From Streptomyces sp. Je 1-79 (GTDB taxonomy: Bacteria; Actinomycetota; Actinomycetes; Streptomycetales; Streptomycetaceae): a DNA stretch of 64,000 bases. Each line of letters begins with the position of its first letter. The first letter of the stretch is position 1. Positions 43,511-55,269 of this stretch are shown one piece after another. Made by a program: the position numbers and the translations under genes. The notes beneath the pieces were generated by a model. That model saw only the letters and a program-made list of their open reading frames with translations. It was not told where the DNA came from and ran no database searches. Location of the stretch: NCBI RefSeq assembly GCF_025195125.1, contig NZ_JAMGSL010000013.1, positions 62,001 to 126,000 on the forward strand, written 5' to 3'.

Positions 43511-44512
43511 ATGCGCTCCGGGAACGGACGACACCGCAGACCCCGCCAGGCCCCCGCCATCGTTGTCGCCGCAGGCGTGACGGGATCGGCCCTGGCGCTT
43601 CCCCTCCTCGGCGCGGGCTCGGCGTCCGCCGCCGACGCCGCGACCTGGGACCGGGTCGCCGAGTGCGAGTCGGGAGGCCTGTGGAGCGCCCACTTCGGCA
43701 ACGGTCTCTACGGAGGGCTCCAGTTCACCCAGGAGAGCTGGGAGCGTCACGGCGGCCTGGCGTACGCGACCAGCGCGGACCTCGCCAGCCGCGCACAGCA
43801 GATCGCGGTGGCGGAGCGGGCGTTCGCCGCGGGTGACAAGCAGTGGGCCACCTGTGCCCCGATCGCCGGGCTGACCGACGACGGCGCCAAGCCCGAGGTC
43901 GACCCCGGGCCGGCCGTGAAGCCGGTGGAGCCCACGGGCCCGCTCCCGGAGTCGAACCGGACCACGGGCCTTCCGGCCGGCTCCGAGACCGGCGTCCCCG
44001 AGACCGCCACCCCGGAGACCAGCGCGCCCGCGACGCAGGACCCGGCGGCCACCCCCGAGACTTCCCTCACGCCCACCACGCCGACGAGCCCCTCGGGCCC
44101 GGCGACCCCGGGCACCGGCAAGCACCGCGGTGACGCGGCCCCGGAGGAGACGGACAATCCGGGCAAGAACGGCGACAAGGGTCGCCATGCCTCGCCGACC
44201 GACACCCCGACATCTGACGTGACCCCCGACGCGGATGCGGCGAAGCCGGACGTCAAGGACAACGCGGGCAGTGGCGACACGTCGGACAATACGGCTGCTC
44301 AGGACATCTCCGGCGCCATCGGTGAATACACCGTCAAGCCGGGCGACAGCCTCTCCGTGATCGCCCAGCAGAACGAGCTCCCGGGCGGCTGGGACGCCCT
44401 CTATGACGCCAACCGCTCGACGGTGGGCGCCGACCCGGACCTCATCCTCCCTGGCCAGAGCCTCGACCTCGACCTCGGCCTCGGTCTCGGCGAGGCGGCG
44501 AAGCAGGGGTAG
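43511..44512 (+). CDS. Resuscitation-promoting-factor-like muralytic enzyme with LysM
   Basis: 333 residues. Signal peptide (about 1-42, LALPLLGAGSASAADA). Rpf domain at about 43-117: TWDRVAECESGGLWSAHFG with catalytic Glu in CESGG, and GLYGGLQFTQESW. A Thr/Pro-rich linker follows, then a C-terminal LysM (YTVKPGDSLSVIAQQN) binding peptidoglycan. It cleaves cell-wall glycan to aid spore germination or wall turnover. ATG at 43511 follows GAAAGG. Unlike its neighbour rpfA it has no riboswitch. Confidence 0.88.
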   Translation: MRSGNGRHRRPRQAPAIVVAAGVTGSALALPLLGAGSASAADAATWDRVAECESGGLWSAHFGNGLYGGLQFTQESWERHGGLAYATSADLASRAQQIAVAERAFAAGDKQWATCAPIAGLTDDGAKPEVDPGPAVKPVEPTGPLPESNRTTGLPAGSETGVPETATPETSAPATQDPAATPETSLTPTTPTSPSGPATPGTGKHRGDAAPEETDNPGKNGDKGRHASPTDTPTSDVTPDADAAKPDVKDNAGSGDTSDNTAAQDISGAIGEYTVKPGDSLSVIAQQNELPGGWDALYDANRSTVGADPDLILPGQSLDLDLGLGLGEAAKQG

Positions 44513-44535
44513 TTCGAGGATGTATGTCCGGTTCT

Positions 44536-44584
44536 GCGCCAGTGAGACATGGGTCTCTTTGCCTCAACTGGCGCGTCCCGTCCG
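44536..44584 (+). terminator. Probable terminator after the first Rpf gene
   Basis: GCGCCAGT (44536-44543) pairs with ACTGGCGC (44577-44584), with an inner GAGAC/GTCTC stem (44544-44548 with 44552-44556). Confidence 0.65.
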
Positions 44585-44770
44585 CAAACTCCGCTCCCGT
44601 CGCCTCTCACCTGCGTAAATACCCTTCGTCCCGTGGCAAGTAGGGGTGTTTTGTCCCTCATGGGCCTCTTTGAACTTCCTCAGGGTCTGTGTCTACGGTC
44701 AGTCCGCTCGCCACCGCGGGCCCCGTCGACCGAAACGCCGAATCCTGCCGTCGGTCCGATGGGAACAGTC

Positions 44771-45632
<862 letters not shown>

Positions 45633-45641
45633 GCCCGGCGG

Positions 45642-45669
45642 CCCGCGTGAGTCCGGCGGCTCACGCGGG
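45642..45669 (+). terminator. Terminator after rpfA
   Basis: CCCGCGTGAG (45642-45651) pairs with CTCACGCGGG (45660-45669). Confidence 0.8.
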
Positions 45670-45694
45670 TCATACGACCCTCCCGCGGTGACCA

Positions 45695-45742
45695 CCCCGG
45701 TCCGGAGCGTTTCTTCCCCCGTGCGCTCCGGGCCGGGGTTTC
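45695..45742 (+). terminator. Second terminator, between rpfA and eno
   Basis: A 15-bp stem with one G-T pair (45695-45709 with 45724-45738), then TTT. The rest of the 344-bp gap holds two copies of GGGGTTACCGC (about 45760 and 45790), and a TAGGCT -10-like box at 45899-45904, a likely eno promoter. Confidence 0.75.
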
Positions 45743-45901
45743 CGCGCGCCCGGGGGCCGACGGGGTTACCGCGTGCCCGGGGGCCCACCGGGGTTACCGC
45801 CAAGTAGGTTGGGGTGTCTTTGTCCCCGGATGCATGCCCTTGGGTCCTTTTTCGTCCCAGGGGGCGGGCGCCCGGCCGACGGGAGCCCTGGAGCCGGTTA
45901 G

Positions 45902-47257
<1,356 letters not shown>

Positions 47258-47363
47258 TCAGCTGATCCCGGGGAACCCTCGGTTACGTACGTCCCCGCAC
47301 CCGGTCCCGTACCGTGTGCGGGGACGCACGCGTTACGGGACGACACAGGGGAGGCGACAGGAC

Positions 47364-47837
47364 ATGGCCGCGAAGGACCGCGACCGGTTCTCGACCGCGA
47401 CCAGGATCAGGCTGCTCGGCGAGCAGACCGCCGCCCGTGTCTACCGCTCCCAGACCCGCCGTCAGGCGCGCCGCTCCCGGCTCACCGGCCGCGCCGCCTT
47501 CCTCGCCCTGATCGTCTGCTCACTGATCGTCGCGCTCGCGTACCCCATGCGGCAGTACGTCTCCCAGCGCGGCGAGATCGCCGACCAGGAGCGCCAGGCC
47601 GCCGAGGCCGCCGCGCGCGTCGAGGAGCTGCGGGACGAGAAGGCCCGGCTCCAGGACCCCGCCTACGTCCGCAGGCTCGCCCGCGAGCACCTCCACTACG
47701 TGATGCCCGGCGAGACCGGCTTCACCGTGAACGACCCCGAGGCCGAGCGCGCCCGGCGCACCGAGCAGGGCGCTGCCGAACGCCCCTGGTACTCCGACCT
47801 CTGGGACGGCGTCGACCGCGCGGACGCGCCCCGCTAG
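47364..47837 (+). CDS. divIC: Septum formation initiator DivIC/FtsB-like
   Basis: 157 residues. Basic cytosolic start, one TM (about 46-62, FLALIVCSLIVALAYPM), then an extracytoplasmic coiled coil (IADQERQAAEAAARVEELRD) and the family motif DPAYVRRLAREHLHYVMPGE. It links FtsQ and FtsL in the divisome. GGGGAGG precedes ATG 47364. It heads a likely operon with DUF501 and Ppx. Confidence 0.92.
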   Translation: MAAKDRDRFSTATRIRLLGEQTAARVYRSQTRRQARRSRLTGRAAFLALIVCSLIVALAYPMRQYVSQRGEIADQERQAAEAAARVEELRDEKARLQDPAYVRRLAREHLHYVMPGETGFTVNDPEAERARRTEQGAAERPWYSDLWDGVDRADAPR

Positions 47838-47901
47838 CGCGGGCGGCCCGCACCGAAGCAGACCCACCGACCGACCTCCGACGAGAAGACAAGACGTAAC
47901 G

Positions 47902-48441
47902 ATGGAAACGCCCCCTCCGCAGACCGCACGCACCGAGCCGACCGAGGCGGACGTCGCCGCCTTCGAGCAGCAGCTCGGCCGCCCGCCCCGGGGTCTGCGC
48001 GCCATCGCGCACCGCTGCCCCTGCGGCAACCCGGACGTCGTCGAGACCGCGCCGCGGCTCCCGGACGGCACCCCGTTCCCCACGACGTACTACCTGACCT
48101 GCCCCCGCGCCGCCTCCGCGATCGGCACGCTCGAGGCCAACGGGGTCATGAAGGAGATGCAGGCCCGGCTCGCCACCGACCCGGAGCTGGCCGCCTCCTA
48201 CCGGGCCGCGCACGAGGACTACATCGCCCGCCGCGACGCCATCGAGGTCCTGGAGGGCTTCCCCAGCGCCGGCGGCATGCCCGACCGGGTCAAGTGCCTG
48301 CACGTCCTCGTCGGCCACTCGCTGGCCGCGGGACCGGGCGTGAACCCGCTGGGCGACGAGGCGATCGCGATGCTGCCGGAGTGGTGGGCCAAGGGCCCCT
48401 GCGTCACGCCGTGCACGGACGAGAAGGAGTCGGCGGAGTGA
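47902..48441 (+). CDS. DUF501 family protein
   Basis: 179 residues, cytosolic. Family signatures: FEQQLGRPPRGLRAIAHRCP, CGNPDVVETAPRLPDGTPFP, and DRVKCLHVLVGHSLA. A Cys-rich core (HRCPCG, LTCPRA, VKCLH, CVTPC) suggests a metal or redox site. Function is unknown. It lies between divIC and Ppx as in most actinobacteria, and overlaps the Ppx gene start by 4 bp. Confidence 0.92.
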   Translation: METPPPQTARTEPTEADVAAFEQQLGRPPRGLRAIAHRCPCGNPDVVETAPRLPDGTPFPTTYYLTCPRAASAIGTLEANGVMKEMQARLATDPELAASYRAAHEDYIARRDAIEVLEGFPSAGGMPDRVKCLHVLVGHSLAAGPGVNPLGDEAIAMLPEWWAKGPCVTPCTDEKESAE

Positions 48442-49352
48442 CCCGGGTCGCGGGCATCGACTGCGGTACGAACTCCATCCGCCTCCTCGTCGCCGACGTC
48501 CACCCCGAGACGGGCGAACTGATCGAGCTGGACCGGCGGATGACGATCGTCCGGCTCGGCCAGGACGTCGACAGGACCGGCCGCCTCGCGCCCGAGGCGC
48601 TGGAGCGGACCTTCGCCGCCTGCCGCGACTACGCGGCCGTCATCAGGGAGCTGGGCGCCGAGAGGCTGCGCTTCGTGGCCACCTCCGCCTCCCGCGACGC
48701 CGAGAACCGCGAGGAGTTCGTGCGCGGTGTCCTGGACATCCTGGGCGTCGAGCCCGAGGTGATCACCGGTGACCAGGAGGCCGAGTTCTCCTTCACCGGC
48801 GCCACGGGCGAGCTGCCGGGCGCGCAGACGTACCTGGTCGTGGACATCGGCGGCGGCTCCACCGAGTTCGTCGTCGGCGACCGGCACGTCGAGGCCGCCC
48901 GGTCCGTCGACATCGGCTGCGTGCGGCTCACCGAACGGCATGTGCGCAGCGATCCGCCGGCCGCCGAGGAGGTCGCCGCGATCCGCGCCGACATCCGGGC
49001 CGCCCTCGACCTGGCCGAGGAGACCGTCCCGATCCGCGAGGCCGGGACCCTGGTCGGGCTCGCGGGCTCGGTCACCACGGTCGCCGCGATCGCGCTGGGG
49101 CTCCAGGAGTACGACTCCGAGAAGATCCACCACTCCCGTGTCCCGTACGAGAAGGTCGCCGAGATCGTCGACTCGCTGGTCGCCTCCACCCACGCCGAGC
49201 GCGCCGCGATCTCCGTGATGCACCCGGGCCGGGTCGACGTCATCGTCTCCGGGGCGCTCGTCCTGCTGGAGATCATGGAGCGGACCGGCGCCCGCGAGGT
49301 CGTGGTCAGCGAGCACGACATCCTGGACGGAATCGCACTGTCCGTGGCATAA
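48438..49352 (+). CDS. Exopolyphosphatase/Ppx-GppA family phosphatase
   Basis: 304 residues, ASKHA fold. Phosphate-1 loop AGIDCGTNSIRLLVADV, phosphate-2 VVDIGGGSTEFVVG, and GLAGSVTTVAAI. It cuts inorganic polyphosphate or pppGpp; which is preferred is not clear. Short form without the C-terminal helical domain. The GTG overlaps the DUF501 stop (GTGA), so translation is coupled. Confidence 0.92.
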   Translation: MTRVAGIDCGTNSIRLLVADVHPETGELIELDRRMTIVRLGQDVDRTGRLAPEALERTFAACRDYAAVIRELGAERLRFVATSASRDAENREEFVRGVLDILGVEPEVITGDQEAEFSFTGATGELPGAQTYLVVDIGGGSTEFVVGDRHVEAARSVDIGCVRLTERHVRSDPPAAEEVAAIRADIRAALDLAEETVPIREAGTLVGLAGSVTTVAAIALGLQEYDSEKIHHSRVPYEKVAEIVDSLVASTHAERAAISVMHPGRVDVIVSGALVLLEIMERTGAREVVVSEHDILDGIALSVA

Positions 49353-49395
49353 CGGGCACCCGGCGACGCGTCCGAAAACGGTCCGCCGAGAAAGT

Positions 49396-49413
49396 TCGTG
49401 AAGTTCTTCACAA
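49396..49413. promoter_or_regulatory. Rex-like operator upstream of ndh
   Basis: TCGTGAAGTTCTTCACAA matches the Rex consensus TTGTGAANNNNTTCACAA with one mismatch. Rex senses NADH/NAD+ and represses respiratory genes, including Streptomyces ndh. It lies 309 bp before the ndh ATG, within a 369-bp gap. Confidence 0.7.
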
Positions 49414-49460
49414 GGAAAAGGGCCCTGATGGGGGCTGTGGAGGGCCATGGGGGCCTCCGA

Positions 49461-49480
49461 AGCCCCTGTCGGGGCTCTTT
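49461..49480 (+). terminator. Terminator-like hairpin in ndh upstream gap
   Basis: AGCCCC (49461-49466) pairs with GGGGCT (49471-49476), then CTTT. It lies downstream of the Rex-like site. If ndh starts at the Rex promoter this would be a leader hairpin. Confidence 0.5.
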
Positions 49481-49721
49481 CGTAGGCGGGGAGCCCGGTT
49501 CGCTCGAAGTTTCCATCGTGTGAACGCACCCGGTGGTTTCGCGTTAACGGCGGCTCTCCGGGCCAGTTCAGTAGGGGTGAACAACGTTCGCCCCCGCACT
49601 CTGGTTCCTTTGCACGACCATGACCTGGGTCACGTGGGCGGCGGAGTGTAGCAGAGGTACCCCAAGACCTTGTGAAGGGGCGCACGAGCGACCCCCCTGA
49701 GAGGGGTGGATACTCGGATGC

Positions 49722-51101
49722 ATGAGCACCACGGAGCGTCCCAGGATCCTCGTAGTAGGCGGTGGGTACGTAGGCCTGTACGCAGCTCGACGCATCCTCA
49801 AGAAGATGCGTTATGCGGAAGCGACCGTCACGGTCGTCGACCCGCGCTCGTACATGACGTACCAGCCCTTCCTCCCCGAAGCCGCCGCAGGCAGCATCTC
49901 CCCGCGCCACGTCGTCGTCCCGCTGCGACGCGTCGTGCGCGGAGCCGAGGTGCTCACCGGTCGCGTCACCAGCATCGACCAGGACCGCAAGGTCGCCACG
50001 ATCGCGCCGCTCGTCGGCGAGGCGTACGACCTGCCGTTCGACTACCTGGTCATCGCGATGGGCGCGGTCTCCCGTACCTTCCCGATCCCCGGCCTCGCCG
50101 AGCAGGGCATCGGCATGAAGGGCGTGGAGGAGGCCATCGGCCTCCGCAACCACGTCCTGGAGCAGCTCGACAAGGCCGACTCCACGACCAACGAGGAGGT
50201 CCGCCGCAAGGCGCTGACCTTCGTCTTCGTGGGCGGCGGCTTCGCCGGCGCGGAGACCATCGGCGAGGTCGAGGACATGGCCCGCGACGCGGCGAAGTAC
50301 TACACCAACGTGAAGCGCGAGGACATGCGCTTCATCCTGGTCGACGCCGCCGACAAGATCCTTCCCGAGGTCGGCCCGGAGCTGGGCCGCTGGGGCAAGG
50401 AGCACCTCGAGGGCCGCGGTGTCGAGATCTACCTCTCGACGTCCATGGACTCCTGCGTCGACGGCCACGTCGTGCTGAAGAACGGCCTCGAGGTCGACTC
50501 CAACACGATCGTGTGGACCGCGGGCGTCAAGCCCAACCCGGCGCTCTCCCGCTTCGGCCTCCCGCTCGGCCCGCGCGGCCACGTGGACGCCCAGCCGACC
50601 CTCCAGGTCACCGGCACCGACTACATCTGGACCGCCGGCGACAACGCCCAGGTGCCGGACCTCGCCGCCCGCAAGGCCGGTGTGGAGAACGCCTGGTGCC
50701 CGCCGAACGCCCAGCACGCGCTGCGCCAGGCGAAGGTCCTCGGCGACAACGTGGTCTCCGGCATGCGGGGCTTCCCGCAGAAGGAGTACTCGCACTCCAA
50801 CAAGGGTGCGGTGGCGGGCCTCGGCCTCCACAAGGGCGTCGCGATGATCGTCATGGGCAAGGCGAAGATCAAGCTCAAGGGCCGTCTCGCCTGGTACATG
50901 CACCGTGGCTACCACGGCATGGCCGTGCCGACCTGGAACCGCAAGATCCGCGTCTTCGCCGACTGGACCCTCGCGATGTTCCTCAAGCGCGAGGTCGTCT
51001 CCCTCGGTGCGATGGAGACGCCGCGCGAGGAGTTCTACGAGGCGGCCAAGCCCGCCCCGGCTCCCGCAGCCCCGGCGCAGGAGAAGGCCAAGGCCTCCTG
51101 A
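49722..51101 (+). CDS. ndh: Type II NADH dehydrogenase (NDH-2)
   Basis: 459 residues. Two Rossmann dinucleotide motifs: VVGGGYVGLYAARRILKK for FAD and FVFVGGGFAGAETIGEVEDM for NADH; WTAGDNAQVPDL near the end of the FAD domain. Peripheral membrane enzyme passing electrons from NADH to menaquinone without pumping protons. Rex-type control is suggested by the upstream site. Close to the CFA-type gene but separated by a strong terminator. Confidence 0.93.
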   Translation: MSTTERPRILVVGGGYVGLYAARRILKKMRYAEATVTVVDPRSYMTYQPFLPEAAAGSISPRHVVVPLRRVVRGAEVLTGRVTSIDQDRKVATIAPLVGEAYDLPFDYLVIAMGAVSRTFPIPGLAEQGIGMKGVEEAIGLRNHVLEQLDKADSTTNEEVRRKALTFVFVGGGFAGAETIGEVEDMARDAAKYYTNVKREDMRFILVDAADKILPEVGPELGRWGKEHLEGRGVEIYLSTSMDSCVDGHVVLKNGLEVDSNTIVWTAGVKPNPALSRFGLPLGPRGHVDAQPTLQVTGTDYIWTAGDNAQVPDLAARKAGVENAWCPPNAQHALRQAKVLGDNVVSGMRGFPQKEYSHSNKGAVAGLGLHKGVAMIVMGKAKIKLKGRLAWYMHRGYHGMAVPTWNRKIRVFADWTLAMFLKREVVSLGAMETPREEFYEAAKPAPAPAAPAQEKAKAS

Positions 51102-51126
51102 CGCGCTGAAGCAGAACCCGTCGTAA

Positions 51127-51178
51127 CCGAAAGGGCCGTCCGCCATCCGTGGTGCGGACGGCCCTTTCGGCTGTTTTT
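51127..51178 (+). terminator. Strong intrinsic terminator after ndh
   Basis: A perfect 17-bp stem (51127-51143 with 51154-51170), 10-nt loop, then TTTTT at 51173-51177. Confidence 0.95.
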
Positions 51179-51276
51179 GCCGAGTCGTTGTGCGGCGGCG
51201 GGACTGTTTTCGCCTACGGACGGTGTTTACGTGGTGACGAACATTTCTGGGGCACGACATCACGGAGGTGTGCACC

Positions 51277-52581
51277 ATGGCCGACGCCGCACTGCGGCTG
51301 ACCACTCTCGCGGAGGACCTGCTGGGGTCCCCGCTCCCGGTGCGGCTGCGAGCCTGGGACGGCAGCGAAGCCGGCCCCACGGGCGGCCCCGTCCTGGTCG
51401 TCCGGCAGCGCCGCGCCCTGCGCCGGCTGCTGTGGAAGCCCGGCGAACTCGGCATCGCCCGGGCCTGGGTGGCCGGTGAGATCGACGTCGAGGGCGATCT
51501 CTACCAGGTCCTCGACCGGCTCGCGGGGCTGCTCTGGGAACGCGCCGGGGAGACCAGGAGCGCCCTGGAGTCCGTACGCGACCCGAGGCTGCGCGCCGCG
51601 GCCGCCGCGCTGCTGAAGCTGGCCGGGCCGCTGCCGCCCCCGGCACCGCCCGCCGAGGAGATGCGCCGGCGCACCGGATCGCGGCACAGCAAGCACCGCG
51701 ACAAACAGGCGATCAGTCACCACTACGACGTGGGCAACGACTTCTACGAACTCGTCCTCGGGCCCTCGATGGTCTACTCGTGCGCGTACTGGACGAACGG
51801 CGGGAACGACGGCGGGACCCTCGAAGAGGCCCAGCGCGACAAGCTGGACCTCATCGCCCGCAAGTTGAACCTGAAGGAGGGCGAACGGCTCCTCGACGTC
51901 GGCTGCGGCTGGGGCTCCATGGCCATCCACGCCGCCCGGGAGTACGGCGCGCAGGTCGTCGGCATCACCCTCTCCCGCGAGCAGGCCGCCTACGCCCGCA
52001 AGCGGATCGCCGAGGAGGGCCTGACGGACCGTATCGAGATCCGGGTCCAGGACTACCGGGACGTCAAGGACGGCCCGTACGACGCGATCTCCTCCATCGG
52101 CATGGCCGAACACGTCGGCCAGGTCCGGTACCGCGAGTACGCCGGGATACTGCACGCCCTGCTCAAGCCGGGCGGCCGGCTGCTCAATCACCAGATCTCC
52201 CGCCGCCCCGAACCGGACGAGGCGGCCTACGAGGTCGACCCCTTCATCGACGCGTACGTCTTCCCCGACGGCGAACTCGCCCCGATGGGACGCACGCTGG
52301 CGACGCTGGAGGACGCCGGCTTCGAGGTACGGGACGTGGAGGCGATCCGCGAGCACTACGCCCTGACGCTGCGCCGCTGGGTGGCCAATCTGGAGAGCGA
52401 CTGGGCCAGGGCCGTACGGCACACCTCGCCGGGCCGGGCGAGGATCTGGCGGCTCTACATGGCCGCATCGGCGGTCTCCTTCGAGCGCAACCGGATCGGC
52501 GTGAACCAGTTCCTCGCCGTGCGGACACCGGAGTCGGGAACCTCGGGCGTGGCGCTGCGGCCGCGCGTGTGGAACGAGTAG
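51277..52581 (+). CDS. Cyclopropane-fatty-acyl-phospholipid synthase-type methyltransferase
   Basis: 434 residues. Mostly CFA/mycolic-acid-synthase family: ISHHYDVGNDFYELVLGP, SAM motif LLDVGCGWGSMAIHAA, then SSIGMAEHVGQVRYREY. These enzymes methylenate double bonds of membrane lipid chains using SAM. An N-terminal ~120-residue module precedes it as in actinobacterial members. GGAGGTG lies before ATG 51277. Confidence 0.9.
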   Translation: MADAALRLTTLAEDLLGSPLPVRLRAWDGSEAGPTGGPVLVVRQRRALRRLLWKPGELGIARAWVAGEIDVEGDLYQVLDRLAGLLWERAGETRSALESVRDPRLRAAAAALLKLAGPLPPPAPPAEEMRRRTGSRHSKHRDKQAISHHYDVGNDFYELVLGPSMVYSCAYWTNGGNDGGTLEEAQRDKLDLIARKLNLKEGERLLDVGCGWGSMAIHAAREYGAQVVGITLSREQAAYARKRIAEEGLTDRIEIRVQDYRDVKDGPYDAISSIGMAEHVGQVRYREYAGILHALLKPGGRLLNHQISRRPEPDEAAYEVDPFIDAYVFPDGELAPMGRTLATLEDAGFEVRDVEAIREHYALTLRRWVANLESDWARAVRHTSPGRARIWRLYMAASAVSFERNRIGVNQFLAVRTPESGTSGVALRPRVWNE

Positions 52582-52598
52582 GCGCGACCGTGCGAACG

Positions 52599-52638
52599 GC
52601 GAAGGGCCGGGCTCCCGTCGGGGAGTCCGGCCCTTCGC
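52599..52638. terminator. Bidirectional terminator between CFA gene and ABC exporter 2
   Basis: A 12-bp stem plus one G-T pair plus CTCCC/GGGAG, 4-nt loop (52599-52638), between genes ending at 52581 (+) and 52651 (-). Confidence 0.9.
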
Positions 52639-52650
52639 TTCGGGGTCCTG

Positions 52651-55188
52651 CTACTCGGTCTTGATGGCCGTCAGCATGTTCAGCCTGGCCGCGCTGCGGG
52701 CCGGCCACAGGGACGCGAGCACGCCGACCAGTCCGGCCAGGACCAGGAAGATCCCGATCCGGTCCCAGGGCAGGACCAGGACGTAGCCCGGCAGGCTGCT
52801 CTTGAACGTCTCGCCGATCGCCCAGCCGAGGAACGCGCCGAGGCCGATGCCGACCACCGCGCCGAAGAGCGAGATGACCACGGCCTCCAGACGGACCATC
52901 CGCTTCACGCGGCGCCGGTCCAGACCGATCGCGCGCAGCATGCCGATCTCCTGCTGACGCTCGAAGACGGACATGGCCAGGGTGTTCACGACGCCCAGGA
53001 TCGCGATGATCAGGGCCATCGCCAGCAGGCCGTACATGATGTTCAGGAGCAGGTTGATCTGCCCGCCGAACAGGTCACGGATGTCCTTCTGGTCCATGAC
53101 GGTGATGGCCGGGTTCTCGCCCATCGCCTTCGCGAGGGCCTTCTCGTTGGCCGCCGAGGCGCCGCCGTCCATCGAGACGAAGACCTGCGGGATGTAGGAC
53201 TGCTGCTCGTGGGCGGTGATGATCTTCGCGTCGACGACGACCGGCGAGACGAACTCGCTGTCCTCGAAGATCGCGCCGACCGTCAGCTTCCCCTTCTTCT
53301 TGTCGCCGTACTCGACCGGCAGCGTGTCGCCGACCTTCCAGCCCTGCTTGGTCGCGGTCTTCTCGGCGATCGCGATCCGGCCCTCGCCCAGCGAGCCGAG
53401 CGAGCCCTTCACGGTGTCGAGCTTGATGAGCTTCTCGATGTCGCCGGGGGTGACACCGGAGGCCGAGACGTCCTTGCCCTTCAGCGTGAACCAGCCGGCC
53501 AGCTGCGGTGAGACGGCGGTGGCGCCCGGGGTCTTCTCGAGCGCCGCGAGGGCCGTCGGGTCCAAGCCGTCACCCGCGCCGTCGGCCATGGTGATCATGT
53601 AGTCGGCCCGGATCTGGTCCGTCGTCATCTTGTCCAGGGCCGTGCCGACCGTCGTACCGAGCACGGTGAGGCCGGTGACCAGGGTCAGACCGATGGCGAG
53701 CGCGGAGGCGGTGGCGCCGGTACGGCGCGGGTTGCGGACCGCGTTGAGACCGGCGAGCTTGCCGGAGACCCCGAAGACGCCCACGAACAGCGGACGGATC
53801 AGGGCGATCACCGGGCGGGAGAGCAGCGGGATCAGCACGATCACACCGATGAGGGTGGTGAAGGCGCCGCCCGCGATGAACATCCGGCCGTCCTCGCCGC
53901 CCTTGCCGGCGCCGAGCACGATCAGGACCGCGCCGAGCGCGGTGATCGCGGCGCCGATGGAGTTGCGGACCACGAGCGACTTGGTGGTCGCCGCCGCGTG
54001 GACGCTGCTCATGGCGGCGACCGGCGGGATCTTCGCGGCGCGGCGGCCGGGCAGCCAGGCGGCGAACATGGTGATCAGGACGCCGACGGCGAGCGCGGCG
54101 ACGAGCGGGGTGGCGGTGAGGACCAGCGGGCCGCCCGGCACCTTCAGGTCGAAGGCGTTCATCCCGGAGCGCAGTCCGACGGCGAGCGCGATGCCCAGGC
54201 CGTAGCCGACCGCCGAGGCGACCAGGCCGACGATACCGGCCTCGGCGAGGACGGAGCGGGTGATCTGCCTGCGCGAGGCGCCGACGGCGCGCATCAGCGC
54301 GAGCTCCCTGGTGCGCTGGGCGACCAACATGGTGAAGGTGTTGGCGATGAGGAAGACGCCGACGAAGAGGGCGATGCCGGCGAAGCCGAGCAGCACCTGC
54401 TTCAGCGCGCCGAGCCCGGACTCGATGTCCTTGGCCTGCTGGTCGGCGAGCGCCTGGCCGGTCTGGGCCGTGGCGGCCTTCGGGACGACCTTCAGGACCT
54501 CGTCGAGCAGCTTGTCGGCGTCGGTGCCGGGGGCGGCGACGACGGTGGCGTCCCGGTAGAAGCCCGGCTTCACGTACTGCTTCTGCGCGACGGCGTTCTC
54601 GAAGAGGACCAGGCTGCCGCCGGCGCTGACCGCGCCCTCGTCGGTGGTGAAGACGCCCGAGAGGGTGTACTCCTTCACCGGGCCGTTGGTGGCGACGCGG
54701 ACCGTGTCGCCGACCTTGTAGCCGCCCTTGGCCGCGGTCTCCTTGTCGAGCGCGATCTGCCCGGCCTGGAGCGGTCCGGCGCCCTGGGTGAAGTCGTACG
54801 CCCGGTCCTTGCCGTCGGCGCCGGGGGCGAAGTTGGTGCCCTTGTTGGACCAGCCGACGCCGATCAGCTTGCCGTCCTTGTCGGGCACACCGGCGAAGCC
54901 GTCGGCCCGGCCGGTGACGGAGGCGACGCCGTCGAGCCTGCCGACGCGGTCGAGCACGGCCTGGGAGAGGCCGGGCGTCTTCGCGGCCTCCTCGGGGCTC
55001 GGGTACATGCTGACGGCGACGGCGACGTCGTCGTAGCTCTTGGCCGACTGGTTGCGGAAGGCCTGGGAGAGGGTGTCGGTGAAGACCAGGGTGCCGGAGA
55101 CGAAGGCCACGCCGAGCATGACGGCGAGCACGGTCATCAGCAGCCGGGCCTTGTGCGCGAGCACGTTGCGCAAGGCGGTACGGAACAT
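52651..55188 (-). CDS. FtsX-type ABC permease, exporter 2
   Basis: 845 residues with the same layout as the permease at 12448: N-terminal TM and VAFVSGTLVFTDT, large extracytoplasmic MacB-like domain, FtsX module at about 255-390 (RTRELALMRAVGASRRQITR), second outside domain and second FtsX module at about 715-840 (RQQEIGMLRAIGLDRRRVKR). It follows the ABC subunit gene by 81 bp. Substrate unknown. Confidence 0.9.
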   Translation of the reverse strand: MFRTALRNVLAHKARLLMTVLAVMLGVAFVSGTLVFTDTLSQAFRNQSAKSYDDVAVAVSMYPSPEEAAKTPGLSQAVLDRVGRLDGVASVTGRADGFAGVPDKDGKLIGVGWSNKGTNFAPGADGKDRAYDFTQGAGPLQAGQIALDKETAAKGGYKVGDTVRVATNGPVKEYTLSGVFTTDEGAVSAGGSLVLFENAVAQKQYVKPGFYRDATVVAAPGTDADKLLDEVLKVVPKAATAQTGQALADQQAKDIESGLGALKQVLLGFAGIALFVGVFLIANTFTMLVAQRTRELALMRAVGASRRQITRSVLAEAGIVGLVASAVGYGLGIALAVGLRSGMNAFDLKVPGGPLVLTATPLVAALAVGVLITMFAAWLPGRRAAKIPPVAAMSSVHAAATTKSLVVRNSIGAAITALGAVLIVLGAGKGGEDGRMFIAGGAFTTLIGVIVLIPLLSRPVIALIRPLFVGVFGVSGKLAGLNAVRNPRRTGATASALAIGLTLVTGLTVLGTTVGTALDKMTTDQIRADYMITMADGAGDGLDPTALAALEKTPGATAVSPQLAGWFTLKGKDVSASGVTPGDIEKLIKLDTVKGSLGSLGEGRIAIAEKTATKQGWKVGDTLPVEYGDKKKGKLTVGAIFEDSEFVSPVVVDAKIITAHEQQSYIPQVFVSMDGGASAANEKALAKAMGENPAITVMDQKDIRDLFGGQINLLLNIMYGLLAMALIIAILGVVNTLAMSVFERQQEIGMLRAIGLDRRRVKRMVRLEAVVISLFGAVVGIGLGAFLGWAIGETFKSSLPGYVLVLPWDRIGIFLVLAGLVGVLASLWPARSAARLNMLTAIKTE

Positions 55189-55269
55189 GTGTGTGTCCTG
55201 GAGTGGGAGCCCCCATGCCGGGGGCGGAACGTCGAAGGGCCGCGGACCGGGGCGGAGCCCCGGGGTGCC

